Below, one piece after another: positions 1 through 12,128 of a stretch of 64,000 bases of DNA (its first letter is position 1; each line of letters starts with the position of its first letter). The translations under genes and the position numbers were made by a program. Under the pieces are notes generated by a model. That model made no database searches, had not been told where the DNA came from, and saw nothing but the letters and a program-made list of their open reading frames with translations. The stretch covers positions 1 through 64,000 of the forward strand of contig NZ_BJUW01000014.1 of NCBI RefSeq assembly GCF_007988825.1, given 5' to 3'. The stretch is from Microbacterium aerolatum. GTDB taxonomy: Bacteria > Actinomycetota > Actinomycetes > Actinomycetales > Microbacteriaceae.

Positions 1-1
1 T

Positions 2-1060
2 CGTGAAGGTGCCGCGCCTCGTCGTGACGGTGACCGCCGTGAGGGTGGTTACCAGAAGCGTGATGGCGCTCCGCGCCGCGACGACAGCCGTGGGTCAAGC
101 GGGGGCCGCGGTTTCCCGCAGCGCGGGGGAGCCGGGCGCGAGCGTCCTGACCGTCAGGCCGACGATCGTCCGCGCTACGACGCGCCGGAGATTCCCGACG
201 AGATCACGGGGAAGGACCTGCACGCGTCTGCTCGTAACGAGCTGAAGACGCTGAGCAAGGAGAACGCCGAAGAGGTGGCACGTCATCTCGCGATGGCCTC
301 GCAGCTGATCGACGAAGATCCCGAACTCGCGCACAAGCACGCTCTCGCGGCATCCCGTCGTGCCGGTCGCATCGCGATCGTGCGCGAGACGCTCGGCATC
401 ACCGCCTATGCGATCGGCGACTTCGCCCTCGCGCTGCGCGAGCTGCGCACCTACCGCCGCATCTCCGGCAAGGACGACCAGATCGCCCTCATGGTCGACA
501 GCGAACGCGGTGTCGGTCGCGCCGACCGTGCCCTCGAGGCAGGACGCGCCGTCGATCGTGCCGCGCTGCCGACCCCCGTGCGCGTTGCGCTGGCGATCGC
601 CATGTCCGGTGCCCGCCTCGACCAGGGCGAGCCGGAACTCGCGCTCGGCGAACTGCAGATTCCGGAGCTCGACCCGAACCGTGCGTTCGAGTGGAGCCCG
701 GCTCTGTTCGGCGCCCACGCCGCGGTGCTCGAGGATCTCGGACGCGATGAGGAGGCGGCTTTCTGGGCCACCCGCGCCGAAGTCGCCTCCGAAGCCCTCG
801 GCATGAACGATGACGACGAGGACGAGATCTTCGTCGAGGACGGCCTCATCGAAGGCGAGTTCGACGACGAGCCGGCTGTCGAGACGCCGGTGACGGACGA
901 CGAGCCGGCTGACGAGACGCCGGCGACCGACGACGAGCCTGCCGAAGCACCGGTGGTCGACGACGAGTCGACCACCGAAGAGCCCATTGAGGACGCACCG
1001 ACCGAGGACACCCCGGCCGCGGAAGAGCCCGGTGAGGACGCGCCGAAGGAGGATTCCTGA
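2..1060 (+). CDS. TPR-like helical repeat protein with RG-rich N-terminus, 5' end outside window
   Basis: The reading frame is open from base 2, so the start lies upstream of the window. About 352 residues are visible. The first 50 or so are a basic, Arg/Gly/Asp-rich low-complexity stretch of the kind seen in nucleic-acid-binding disordered tails. Residues 75-250 are alternating helices of TPR character (for example the AHKHALAASRRAGR segment). The last 90 are an acidic tail of imperfect DDEPADETP-like repeats. It sits directly before the HAD phosphatase gene with no gap. The exact function is not known to me. Proteins in this position in related genomes are usually called tetratricopeptide repeat proteins (from memory). 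Confidence 0.75.
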   Translation, partial: REGAAPRRDGDRREGGYQKRDGAPRRDDSRGSSGGRGFPQRGGAGRERPDRQADDRPRYDAPEIPDEITGKDLHASARNELKTLSKENAEEVARHLAMASQLIDEDPELAHKHALAASRRAGRIAIVRETLGITAYAIGDFALALRELRTYRRISGKDDQIALMVDSERGVGRADRALEAGRAVDRAALPTPVRVALAIAMSGARLDQGEPELALGELQIPELDPNRAFEWSPALFGAHAAVLEDLGRDEEAAFWATRAEVASEALGMNDDDEDEIFVEDGLIEGEFDDEPAVETPVTDDEPADETPATDDEPAEAPVVDDESTTEEPIEDAPTEDTPAAEEPGEDAPKEDS

Positions 1061-2092
1061 GTGGGACTCTTCTCCAAGGCCCGTCCGACACCTCTGGACG
1101 GCGTCGACGTCGTCCTCGCTGACCTCGACGGCGTCGTCTACGCCGGCGCAGGCGCGCTCCCGCATGCAGTGGAGAGCCTGAACCGCGTCGCCGAGAAGCG
1201 CCGGGTCGGCTACATCACCAACAATGCCTCCCGCACCGACGCCTCTGTCGCTGAGCACCTCACCGACCTGGGCCTCTCGGTCGCGGCGAACGACGTCGTC
1301 ACCAGCCCTCAGGCGGCGATGCGCCTGCTCGCGTCCATTGTCCCTGCCCCAGCAACTCTGCTGATCGTCGGGGGAGAGGGCCTCGTCGTCGAGGCGGAGA
1401 AGGCCGGCTACCGGGTGACCCGCAGCGCAGAGGATGCGCCGGATGCTGTGGTGCAGGGCTTCTCGCCCGACGTCGCCTGGACCGACCTCGCCGAAGCCGC
1501 GTTCGCGCTCAAGCTCCCCGAGGACGAGGGCGGCATCCCCTGGATCGCCACCAACAACGACTGGACGATTCCGCGCGAGCGCGGGGTCGCTCCGGGCAAC
1601 GGCACGCTCGTGTCCGCCGTGCACACCGCCGTCGGACGCCTCGCGACCGTCGCCGGCAAGCCCGAGATCCCGATCTTCGAAGAAGCCATCGCACGGTTCG
1701 GGGCGAACAAGACGCTCTTCATCGGCGACCGGCTCGACACCGACATCATGGGCGCTGCCCGCGTCGGCATCGACTCGGTCCTCGTGCTGACCGGTATCGA
1801 TCGCCCGAAGCACGTACTCGCCGCACCCGAGGGCTCGCGCCCGACCTACGTGCTCAGCGACCTGCGCGAACTGCACGAGCCCTACCCGCAGACCGAGCGC
1901 AAGGACGGCGTCGTGACCGTGAACGGCGCGTCGGTCCGCGTCGTCGGCGGAGACGTCCAGATCCTCGCAACCGGCAAGCGCCACATCGACCTCGTGCGCG
2001 CCGGTGCGACCGCGATCTGGGAATCCGGCACCCCGATCTTCGTGCTGAACGTGCCCGAGCAGCTCTACGACGACCCGTTCCACCGCCCCTGA
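1061..2092 (+). CDS. HAD-IIA family sugar/nucleotide phosphatase
   Basis: A GTG start immediately follows the preceding stop codon. The 343-aa product has the class IIA HAD hallmarks: DLDGVVY near residue 21 (nucleophile and acid/base Asp), TNNAS (motif II), and GDRLDTDIMGA (motif IV, Mg binding) near 226. The family (NagD, glycerol-3-phosphate or phosphoglycolate phosphatases) removes phosphate from small cytosolic metabolites; the substrate cannot be read from sequence. The gene lies in the conserved actinobacterial run leading to tlyA-nadK-recN. Confidence 0.88.
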   Translation: MGLFSKARPTPLDGVDVVLADLDGVVYAGAGALPHAVESLNRVAEKRRVGYITNNASRTDASVAEHLTDLGLSVAANDVVTSPQAAMRLLASIVPAPATLLIVGGEGLVVEAEKAGYRVTRSAEDAPDAVVQGFSPDVAWTDLAEAAFALKLPEDEGGIPWIATNNDWTIPRERGVAPGNGTLVSAVHTAVGRLATVAGKPEIPIFEEAIARFGANKTLFIGDRLDTDIMGAARVGIDSVLVLTGIDRPKHVLAAPEGSRPTYVLSDLRELHEPYPQTERKDGVVTVNGASVRVVGGDVQILATGKRHIDLVRAGATAIWESGTPIFVLNVPEQLYDDPFHRP

Positions 2093-2137
2093 GTGCGCCT
2101 CGGCGGCCCGGCCGTCGACGCGTCGTAAGGTGGAGGG

Positions 2138-2311
2138 GTGAGTGACGAGATCCCCCAGCCGACCGATGGCCTCTGGAGCCGTCTGCGCCTGATCGAGGGG
2201 CAGCCGCTTGCGGCTCGTGCAGACGCCTACACGGTCGTCCACGATGAGCTGTTCCGCCGGCTCGAGAGCGGAGCGAAGCTCGACTCCCAGGAGAAGTCGG
2301 GAGACCGGTGA
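2138..2311 (+). CDS. small conserved-position protein, 57 aa
   Basis: A short frame opens with GTG and ends in TGA, overlapping the GTG of the next gene (GTGA). The product is hydrophilic with helical heptads (LWSRLRLIEGQPLAARADAY, then a DELFRRLESG helix). A purine-rich aaggtggagg lies just 1 base before the GTG, unusually close for a ribosome binding site. Translational coupling to tlyA and high-GC codon use support it being real. No known domain is recognised. It may be a small partner of the neighbouring products or merely a conserved leader. Confidence 0.65.
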   Translation: MSDEIPQPTDGLWSRLRLIEGQPLAARADAYTVVHDELFRRLESGAKLDSQEKSGDR

Positions 2312-3105
2312 CGCGCCTCGACGCTGAACTGGCATCGCGCGGTCTCGCGCGCTCCCGAACCCACGCCGCGACGCTGATCGCCGCCGGACTCGTGAGCGTC
2401 GACGGCCGCGAAGTCATCAAGCCGTCGACGGCCGTCGACGATGCCGCCGAGATCGTCGTCGCCTCCACCGATCACTACGTCAGCCGCGGCGCGCACAAGC
2501 TCGTCGCCGCACTCGACGCGTTCGACGTTCCCGTCGAGGGGCGACTGGCACTCGACATGGGGGCCTCGACCGGCGGGTTCACGCAGGTGCTCCGTGAGCG
2601 CGGCGCTAGCAAAGTTCTCGCCGTCGACGTCGGACACGGGCAGCTCGCGGCATCCGTCCGCAGCGACCCCGGCGTCGTCGACGTCGAGGGATACAACGTC
2701 CGCCACATGACCCGCGAGAACCTCACCGAGGTCACCGGCGAAACTGCAGCGCCCGACCTGATCGTCGGCGACCTCTCCTTCATCTCCCTCGAGCTGATCC
2801 TCCCCGCCGTCGCAGCGGTCGCGGCATCCGGAGCCGACATCGTCGTGCTCGTCAAGCCCCAGTTCGAAGTCGGGCGCACCGCCGTCCGAGGCGGGCTCGT
2901 CACGGACCCCGCCACCAGGGCCGACGCCGTCGCGCGCGTCGTCTGGCACGGCTGGGATGCCGGCCTCGGGATGCTGGGGATCATCGCCTCACCGATCCTC
3001 GGCACGCACGGAAACGCCGAGTTCCTCGTCCACATGGCGCCCGGACGCGGGAGCAATCCGACAGAATGGACAGGACGCATCGACGAGCTGACAGGAGGAC
3101 GATGA
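2308..3105 (+). CDS. tlyA: TlyA-family 16S/23S rRNA (cytidine-2'-O)-methyltransferase
   Basis: The 265-aa product has an N-terminal S4 RNA-binding domain (residues 1-62, LDAELASRGLARSRTHAATLI) and an FtsJ/RrmJ-type methyltransferase fold with the SAM motif GASTGGFTQVL near residue 89 and DLSFISL. TlyA proteins 2'-O-methylate cytidines of 16S and 23S rRNA, which in mycobacteria confers capreomycin sensitivity; the old hemolysin label is historical. The GTG start overlaps the upstream stop and the stop overlaps the nadK ATG (ATGA), indicating coupled translation. Confidence 0.92.
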   Translation: MTRLDAELASRGLARSRTHAATLIAAGLVSVDGREVIKPSTAVDDAAEIVVASTDHYVSRGAHKLVAALDAFDVPVEGRLALDMGASTGGFTQVLRERGASKVLAVDVGHGQLAASVRSDPGVVDVEGYNVRHMTRENLTEVTGETAAPDLIVGDLSFISLELILPAVAAVAASGADIVVLVKPQFEVGRTAVRGGLVTDPATRADAVARVVWHGWDAGLGMLGIIASPILGTHGNAEFLVHMAPGRGSNPTEWTGRIDELTGGR

Positions 3106-4012
3106 ACGAGCGCAACATCCTGGTCGTCGCCCACGCCGGCCGGGACGACACCGTCGCCGCAGCCCGCCGTGTCATCGAACTGCTCCGCAGCGCCGGCGCG
3201 CGTCCCGTGCTCTCGGTCGACGACCGCGCCGAACTGTGCGCGGTCGACGGCGACTTCTTCTCAAGCGTCGACACGCTGATCGACGATGTCGCCGTCGACG
3301 ATCTGGAACTCGCGATCGTCCTCGGCGGCGACGGCACGATCCTGCGTGCGGCTGAACTCGTCCGCGGCATCCACAGCGCACCGGTGCTCGGGATCAACAT
3401 GGGGCACGTCGGTTTTCTCGCCGAGATCGAGCGCGACGCCATGGACGAAGCCGTGGAGCGCGTCATCGCACGCGACTACGTCGTCGAGGAGCGCCTGGCC
3501 CTCGCCGTGCGCGTCAAGGATGCCGCAGGCAAGGTCGTCTACGAGACGTGGGCACTGAACGAGGCCACGGTCGAGAAGGCGAGCCGGGAGCGCATGATCG
3601 AGGTCGTCGTCGAGATCGACGGACGACCGCTCTCCAGCTACGGCTGCGACGGCATGGTGATCTCGACGCCGACCGGATCCACCGCCTACAACTTCTCCGC
3701 CGGAGGGCCGGTGATCTGGCCGACTGTCGAGGCGATCGCCGTCATCCCGCTCTCCGCACACGCCCTGTTCGCCCGCCCGCTGGTGCTCGGACCCGAGACG
3801 TCCGTGGCGATCGAAATGCTCGAGCGCACCACGGGTACCGGCATCCTCTGGTGCGACGGCCGGCGCTCTCACGAACTGCCGCCCGGCGCACGCGTGGTGG
3901 TGCGACGCTCGTCGCGCCCCGTGCGCCTCGCACGTCTGCACCCGACCGAGTTCACCGACCGGCTCGTCCGCAAGTTCCAGCTGCCGGTCGCCGGCTGGCG
4001 AGGGGCTTCCGC

Positions 4013-4016
<4 letters not shown>
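3102..4016 (+). CDS. nadK: NAD kinase
   Basis: This 304-aa protein phosphorylates NAD to NADP. It shows GGDGTILRAAE (the GGDG nucleotide-binding motif), NE near 154 and the glycine-rich YGCDGMVISTPTGSTAY segment typical of NadK. An in-frame ATG 36 bases upstream exists, but the start at 3102 is preferred because AGGAGG lies 3 bases before it and the ATGA overlap with tlyA is typical of this operon. The neighbours tlyA and recN have the same order in other actinobacteria. Confidence 0.95.
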
Positions 4017-7990
<3,974 letters not shown>

Positions 7991-7991
7991 C

Positions 7992-8894
7992 GTGCGCCTG
8001 GATCGTGCGATCGACGCCTACCTGCGGCACATCACGATCGAGCGCGGCCTGTCCGACCACACGATCGGCGCGTACCGTCGCGACCTCGCCGTGTACCTCG
8101 ACTGGCTGACGGATGCCGGCATCGACGACACCACGGCCGTCACCGGCGCGATCATCGGCCGCTTCATCGCCGACCGCTCGGGCATGATGCCGGTTCCGGC
8201 GGCGACGAGCCTCGCCCGGCTGCAGTCCTCGGTCCGCGGGCTGCACCGGTACCTGATCCGTGAGGGGATCGAGGTGGAGGACCCGACCGGCCGACTGCGC
8301 CCGCCGAAGACTCCGCAGCGGCTGCCGAAGGCGCTGACGATCGACCAGGTAGAGCGTCTCCTGGCGGCGCCGTCTGCAGAGGAGCCCATCGGCATGCGCG
8401 ACCGCGCACTGCTGGAGCTGCTGTACGCGACCGGCGCCCGCGTCTCGGAGGCTGTCGGTCTCGACGTCGACGATCTCGCGCACGGCGACGTGCTGCGGCT
8501 GCGCGGCAAGGGCTCGAAAGAGCGGATCGTGCCGATCGGATCGTTCGCGAGGGATGCCGTCGACGCCTACCTCACGCGAGTGCGCCCTGCCCTCGCGGCG
8601 AAGGGCAACGCGTCCGCCCGGCTGTTCCTCGGAGCGCGCGGCGCACCGCTGTCGCGGCAGAGCGCGTGGCTGGTGATCCGGTCGGCTGCCGAACGCGCGC
8701 AGATCACCGCCGAGGTCTCACCACACACCCTGCGGCATTCGTTCGCCACCCATCTGCTGCAGGGCGGGGCGGATGTGCGCGTCGTGCAGGAACTGCTCGG
8801 GCACGCATCGGTGGCGACGACGCAGATCTACACGCACGTCTCGGTCGACACTCTGCGCGACATCTACGCGACCTCCCACCCGCGCGCCCGCTGA
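7992..8894 (+). CDS. xerD: site-specific tyrosine recombinase XerD
   Basis: The 300-aa product has a SAM-like core-binding domain (residues 1-90) and a catalytic domain with Arg in ATGARVSEAVGL, the beta-hairpin Lys in GKGSKERIVPIG, HTLRH, the second His in LLGHASVATTQ and the nucleophile Tyr in IYTHV. XerC/XerD resolve chromosome dimers at dif. The context (next to parA-scpAB) supports a housekeeping role rather than a phage integrase. The GTG at 7992 was chosen because upstream codons in this frame overlap the Nudix gene. Confidence 0.93.
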   Translation: MRLDRAIDAYLRHITIERGLSDHTIGAYRRDLAVYLDWLTDAGIDDTTAVTGAIIGRFIADRSGMMPVPAATSLARLQSSVRGLHRYLIREGIEVEDPTGRLRPPKTPQRLPKALTIDQVERLLAAPSAEEPIGMRDRALLELLYATGARVSEAVGLDVDDLAHGDVLRLRGKGSKERIVPIGSFARDAVDAYLTRVRPALAAKGNASARLFLGARGAPLSRQSAWLVIRSAAERAQITAEVSPHTLRHSFATHLLQGGADVRVVQELLGHASVATTQIYTHVSVDTLRDIYATSHPRAR

Positions 8895-8947
8895 GCCGCT
8901 CTCGGGGATCGCCGGGGCGGGAGCCCGCGGATCGGCACGTGAATCGC

Positions 8948-8953
8948 TAGAAT
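8948..8953 (+). promoter_or_regulatory. possible -10 box for the parA-scpAB run
   Basis: TAGAAT sits in the 89-base gap after xerD, about 30 bases before the parA GTG, which has agcaggag as ribosome binding site. No convincing -35 is visible. Confidence 0.35.
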
Positions 8954-8983
8954 CGACCAAGCACGAGGGAAGCAGGAGATTCG

Positions 8984-9874
8984 GTGGCTCAGAACGCGGC
9001 GAAGACCAAGGGTAAGACGTCGAAGGCTGACGACACCCCCATGGGTCCCACCGGGCGTCCCTATCACGGCTTCGCGATCCCCGCGCCGCTCGCTTCGCAC
9101 GGACCTGCGCGCATCATCGCGCTGTGCAACCAGAAGGGCGGCGTCGGCAAGACGACCACGTCCATCAACCTCGCGGCGGCTCTCGCCGAGTACGGCCGCA
9201 AGGTGCTCGCCGTCGACTTCGACCCGCAGGGCGCTCTGTCTGCCGGCCTCGGCATCCAGACGCACGATGTGCCGACCGTGTACGACCTGCTGCTGGACAC
9301 CAAGCGCGACGCGCACGACGCGATCGTGAAGTCCGGTGTCGAGGGACTCGACGTCATGCCCGCGAACATCGACCTGTCGGCCGCAGAGGTGCACCTCGTC
9401 AACGAGGTCGCCCGCGAGACGATTCTCGCCCGGGTGCTGCGCCAGGTGGCGGGGGAGTACGACGTCATCCTGATCGACTGCCAGCCCTCGCTCGGCCTGC
9501 TGACCGTGAACGCGCTCACCGCGAGCCACGGCGTGCTGATCCCGCTGGAGTGCGAGTTCTTCGCGCTGCGCGGCGTGGCCCTGCTCATCGAGACGATCGA
9601 GAAGGTGCGCGACCGGCTCAACCCCGCGATCCAGCTCGACGGGCTGCTGGCCACCATGTACGACGCTCGCACCCTGCACTCGCGTGAGGTGCTGGAGCGC
9701 GTCGTCGAGGCCTTCGGCGACGACGTGCTGGAGACCGTGATCGGCCGCACCGTGAAGTTCCCCGACGCGTCGGTGTCGGGGGTCCCCATCACCGAGTTCG
9801 CGCCGGAGCATGCCGCCGCCCAGGCGTACCTGCGACTGGCCCGGGAGCTGGTCGCCCGTGGCGCCGTCGCGTAG
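8984..9874 (+). CDS. ParA/Soj-family ATPase next to scpAB
   Basis: The 296-aa product has the deviant Walker A motif CNQKGGVGKTTTS (residues 47-59), DFDPQGALSAGLG (switch I region) and VILIDCQPSLGLL (Walker B). Residues 1-40 form a basic/disordered extension. No parB gene or parS-like site is adjacent; instead it overlaps scpA, an arrangement widespread in actinobacteria. It may position chromosome or condensin components. The start is supported by agcaggag 6-7 bases upstream. Confidence 0.88.
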   Translation: MAQNAAKTKGKTSKADDTPMGPTGRPYHGFAIPAPLASHGPARIIALCNQKGGVGKTTTSINLAAALAEYGRKVLAVDFDPQGALSAGLGIQTHDVPTVYDLLLDTKRDAHDAIVKSGVEGLDVMPANIDLSAAEVHLVNEVARETILARVLRQVAGEYDVILIDCQPSLGLLTVNALTASHGVLIPLECEFFALRGVALLIETIEKVRDRLNPAIQLDGLLATMYDARTLHSREVLERVVEAFGDDVLETVIGRTVKFPDASVSGVPITEFAPEHAAAQAYLRLARELVARGAVA

Positions 9875-10733
9875 CGAGCTGCCAGTCTCGGACGCTTCGA
9901 CAGGCTCAGCGGCCGAGTCTGTCGCGGTCCCTGAGCCGGTCGACGAGCCGTCCGAAGGATTCCGCGTCTCGCTGACGAACTTCGACGGCCCGTTCGACCT
10001 GCTGCTGAACCTCATCTCCAAGCACGAGATGGACATCACCGAGGTCTCGCTGAGCGCCGTGACGAACGAGTTCATCTCGTACCTGAAGGAGCTCGAGGCC
10101 GACGAGGAGCTGGATCAGGCATCCGAGTTCCTGGTGGTGGCAGCGACGCTGCTCGATATGAAGGTCGCCGGCCTCCTTCCGCAGGGCGAGCTCGTCGACG
10201 CCGAGGCTGTCGCGCTGCTCGAGGCGCGCGATCTGCTGTTCGCCCGTCTGCTGCAGTACCGCGCCTTCAAAGAGGTCTCCGCCTGGTTCGCCCGCTGTCT
10301 GCAGCGCGAAGACCGACGGCACACCCGCGCCGTCCGCCTCGACGAGAAGCACCGGCGTCAGACGCCGGAACTCGTCTGGACGCTCAGCGCCTCGGACTTC
10401 GCGGCCCTCGCGCTGCTCGCGTTCGCCCCGAAGGAGATCCCGAACGTCGGGCTCGACCACCTGCACGCTCCGCTGGTCAGCATCCGCGAGCAGGCGGCGA
10501 TCGTCGTCACCCTGCTGCGCAACACCGAGTCGCTGACCTTCCGTGAGCTCGTCGCCGGCACCACCGAACCCGGCATCGTCGTCGCGCGGTTCATCTCGGT
10601 GCTCGAGCTGTACCGGCACGCGGCGCTGTCCTTCGAACAACTGGAACCGCTCGGCGAGCTGACGCTGCGCTGGGCCGCCGACTCCTGGTCGGACGAGACA
10701 CTTGCGAGCCTGGGGGCCGACTATGACCGATGA
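9858..10733 (+). CDS. scpA: segregation and condensation protein ScpA
   Basis: This kleisin subunit of the bacterial SMC condensin (291 aa) has the family signature FDGPFDLLLNLISKHEMDITEVSLSAVTNEF near residue 40, a middle helical region, and a winged-helix C-terminus (FLRELVA/ISVLELYR region). The chosen GTG overlaps the end of parA by 17 bases. The first 35 residues are a non-conserved Ser/Glu/Pro-rich stretch encoded by an imperfect inverted repeat (see repeat entry). The stop lies within the first codons of scpB. Confidence 0.93.
   Translation: MAPSRSELPVSDASTGSAAESVAVPEPVDEPSEGFRVSLTNFDGPFDLLLNLISKHEMDITEVSLSAVTNEFISYLKELEADEELDQASEFLVVAATLLDMKVAGLLPQGELVDAEAVALLEARDLLFARLLQYRAFKEVSAWFARCLQREDRRHTRAVRLDEKHRRQTPELVWTLSASDFAALALLAFAPKEIPNVGLDHLHAPLVSIREQAAIVVTLLRNTESLTFRELVAGTTEPGIVVARFISVLELYRHAALSFEQLEPLGELTLRWAADSWSDETLASLGADYDR
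9898..9942. repeat. imperfect inverted repeat inside scpA N-terminal codons
   Basis: CGACAGGCTCAG at 9898-9909 and CTGAGCCGGTCG at 9931-9942 match as reverse complements in 11 of 12 positions. The same word (cttcgacaggctcag) is a typical arm of intergenic REP-like elements in this bacterial group, as I recall. Here it is translated in frame, giving a low-complexity linker in ScpA. Confidence 0.6.
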
Positions 10734-11319
10734 GATGACCGAGACGATTCCGTCCGAGACGCAGTTGCCGCTCACCGAGCGGCTCGAGGCGATCCTGCTC
10801 ATCATCGACGAGCCGCTCGGTCTCGTCGCCCTCGCCGCCGCAGTCGGCGCGCCCGTGCCCGCCGTGCGGCAGGCGATCGAGACGCTCGTCGACGACTACG
10901 ACGGCAACGGTTCAGGCCCCAGGCGCGGCTTCGAGCTGCGCGAGGTCGGCGGCGGCTGGCGCCTTTACGTTCGCGAGGACCACGATGGCCTGGTCGCCGA
11001 GTTCGTCGGCGGACAGGCGCCCGCGCGGCTGTCGCAGGCCGCGCTCGAGACGCTCGCCGTGATCGCCTACAAGCAGCCGGTCACGCGCAGCCAGGTGGCA
11101 TCCATCCGCGCCGTGAACGTCGACTCCGTCGTACGCACACTGCTCGCGCGAGGGCTGATCACCGAGCTGTTCGCCGACTCAGAGACCGGCGCCATCAACT
11201 ACGGCACCACCGACGCCCTGCTGCAGAACCTCGGCATCAACTCGCTCGACGAGCTGCCACCGATCTCGCCGCTGCTCGACGACGGCGCCGACGGATTCGA
11301 CGAAGGAACCATCCGATGA
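10723..11319 (+). CDS. scpB: segregation and condensation protein ScpB
   Basis: The 198-aa product consists of two winged-helix domains typical of the SMC-ScpA accessory protein ScpB: LTERLEAILLIIDEPLG at the start of the first and LSQAALETLAVIAYKQPVTRSQVASIRAVNVDSVVRTLLARGLI in the second. The ATG at 10723 follows a ggggg ribosome binding site and overlaps scpA by 11 bases. The stop overlaps the following rluB ATG (ATGA). Confidence 0.94.
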   Translation: MTDEMTETIPSETQLPLTERLEAILLIIDEPLGLVALAAAVGAPVPAVRQAIETLVDDYDGNGSGPRRGFELREVGGGWRLYVREDHDGLVAEFVGGQAPARLSQAALETLAVIAYKQPVTRSQVASIRAVNVDSVVRTLLARGLITELFADSETGAINYGTTDALLQNLGINSLDELPPISPLLDDGADGFDEGTIR

Positions 11320-12128
11320 ACATGAACATCGAACCGTTCGGCGAGGCGCCCCAGGGCGTCCGCCTCCAGAAGGTGCTCGCCGCCGCGGGCGTGGCATCAC
11401 GTCGCGTCGTCGAGCAGTACATCGTCGAAGGGCGCATCCGCGTCAACGGCGTGGTCGTGGAAGAGCTCGGCCGACGCATCGACCCCGAGACCGATCTCGT
11501 GGATGTCGACGGCACGGCCATCCAGCTCGACGTCTCCAAGCGCTACGTCATGCTGAACAAGCCCACCGGCGTCGTCAGCACCATGAAGGACGAGAACGGC
11601 CGCCCCGACCTTCGCCGCTTCACGAAGGACTACGAGGAGCGCCTGTACAACGTCGGCCGATTGGATGCCGAAACCAGTGGCCTCCTCATCCTCACCAACG
11701 ACGGCGAACTCGCGCACGTGCTCGCGCACCCGTCGTTCGGCGTGACCAAGGTGTACATCGCCAAGGTCGAGGGCACGGTCACCGCGCAGGTCATCCAGAA
11801 GCTCACCACCGGATTCGACCTCGAGGACGGCTTCATCAAGGCCGACAAGGCCCGGCTGCTGGACACCTCGAAGGGCGCGAACCCGTCGAGCCTGGTGGAG
11901 CTCACGCTGCACTCCGGGCGCAACCGGATCGTGCGCCGCATGCTCGCCGAGGTGGGGCATCCGGTCACCGAACTCGTGCGCCGTCAGTTCGGCCCGCTCC
12001 ACCTGGGAACCCTCCCGGCGGGGAAGTCCAGGGAACTGACTAAAATCGAACGTGGTGCGCTTCTGACTCTCGCGCGCCACGATGCCCCTGCGGACGCCAC
12101 GCCGGGAGACGCCCAGGAGATAGAGTGA
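11316..12128 (+). CDS. rluB: 23S rRNA pseudouridine synthase, RluB/RsuA family
   Basis: The 270-aa product begins with an S4 domain (RLQKVLAAAGVASRRVVEQYIVEGRIRVNG, residues 14-60) and carries the pseudouridine synthase catalytic motif GRLDAETSGLLILTNDGELAH (catalytic Asp near 112), followed by RNRIVRRMLAEVGHPV. It modifies a uridine in 23S (RluB) or 16S (RsuA) rRNA; the scpAB neighbourhood favours the RluB type. ATG 11322 two codons later is an alternative start. Confidence 0.92.
   Translation: MNMNIEPFGEAPQGVRLQKVLAAAGVASRRVVEQYIVEGRIRVNGVVVEELGRRIDPETDLVDVDGTAIQLDVSKRYVMLNKPTGVVSTMKDENGRPDLRRFTKDYEERLYNVGRLDAETSGLLILTNDGELAHVLAHPSFGVTKVYIAKVEGTVTAQVIQKLTTGFDLEDGFIKADKARLLDTSKGANPSSLVELTLHSGRNRIVRRMLAEVGHPVTELVRRQFGPLHLGTLPAGKSRELTKIERGALLTLARHDAPADATPGDAQEIE

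Noticed and set aside
95-2335. 746-aa open frame on the minus strand across the first 2.3 kb
   Set aside because: Shadow of the HAD/TPR genes on the other strand; it has no family motifs and the real genes have clear ones. Long antisense open frames are expected at this GC content.
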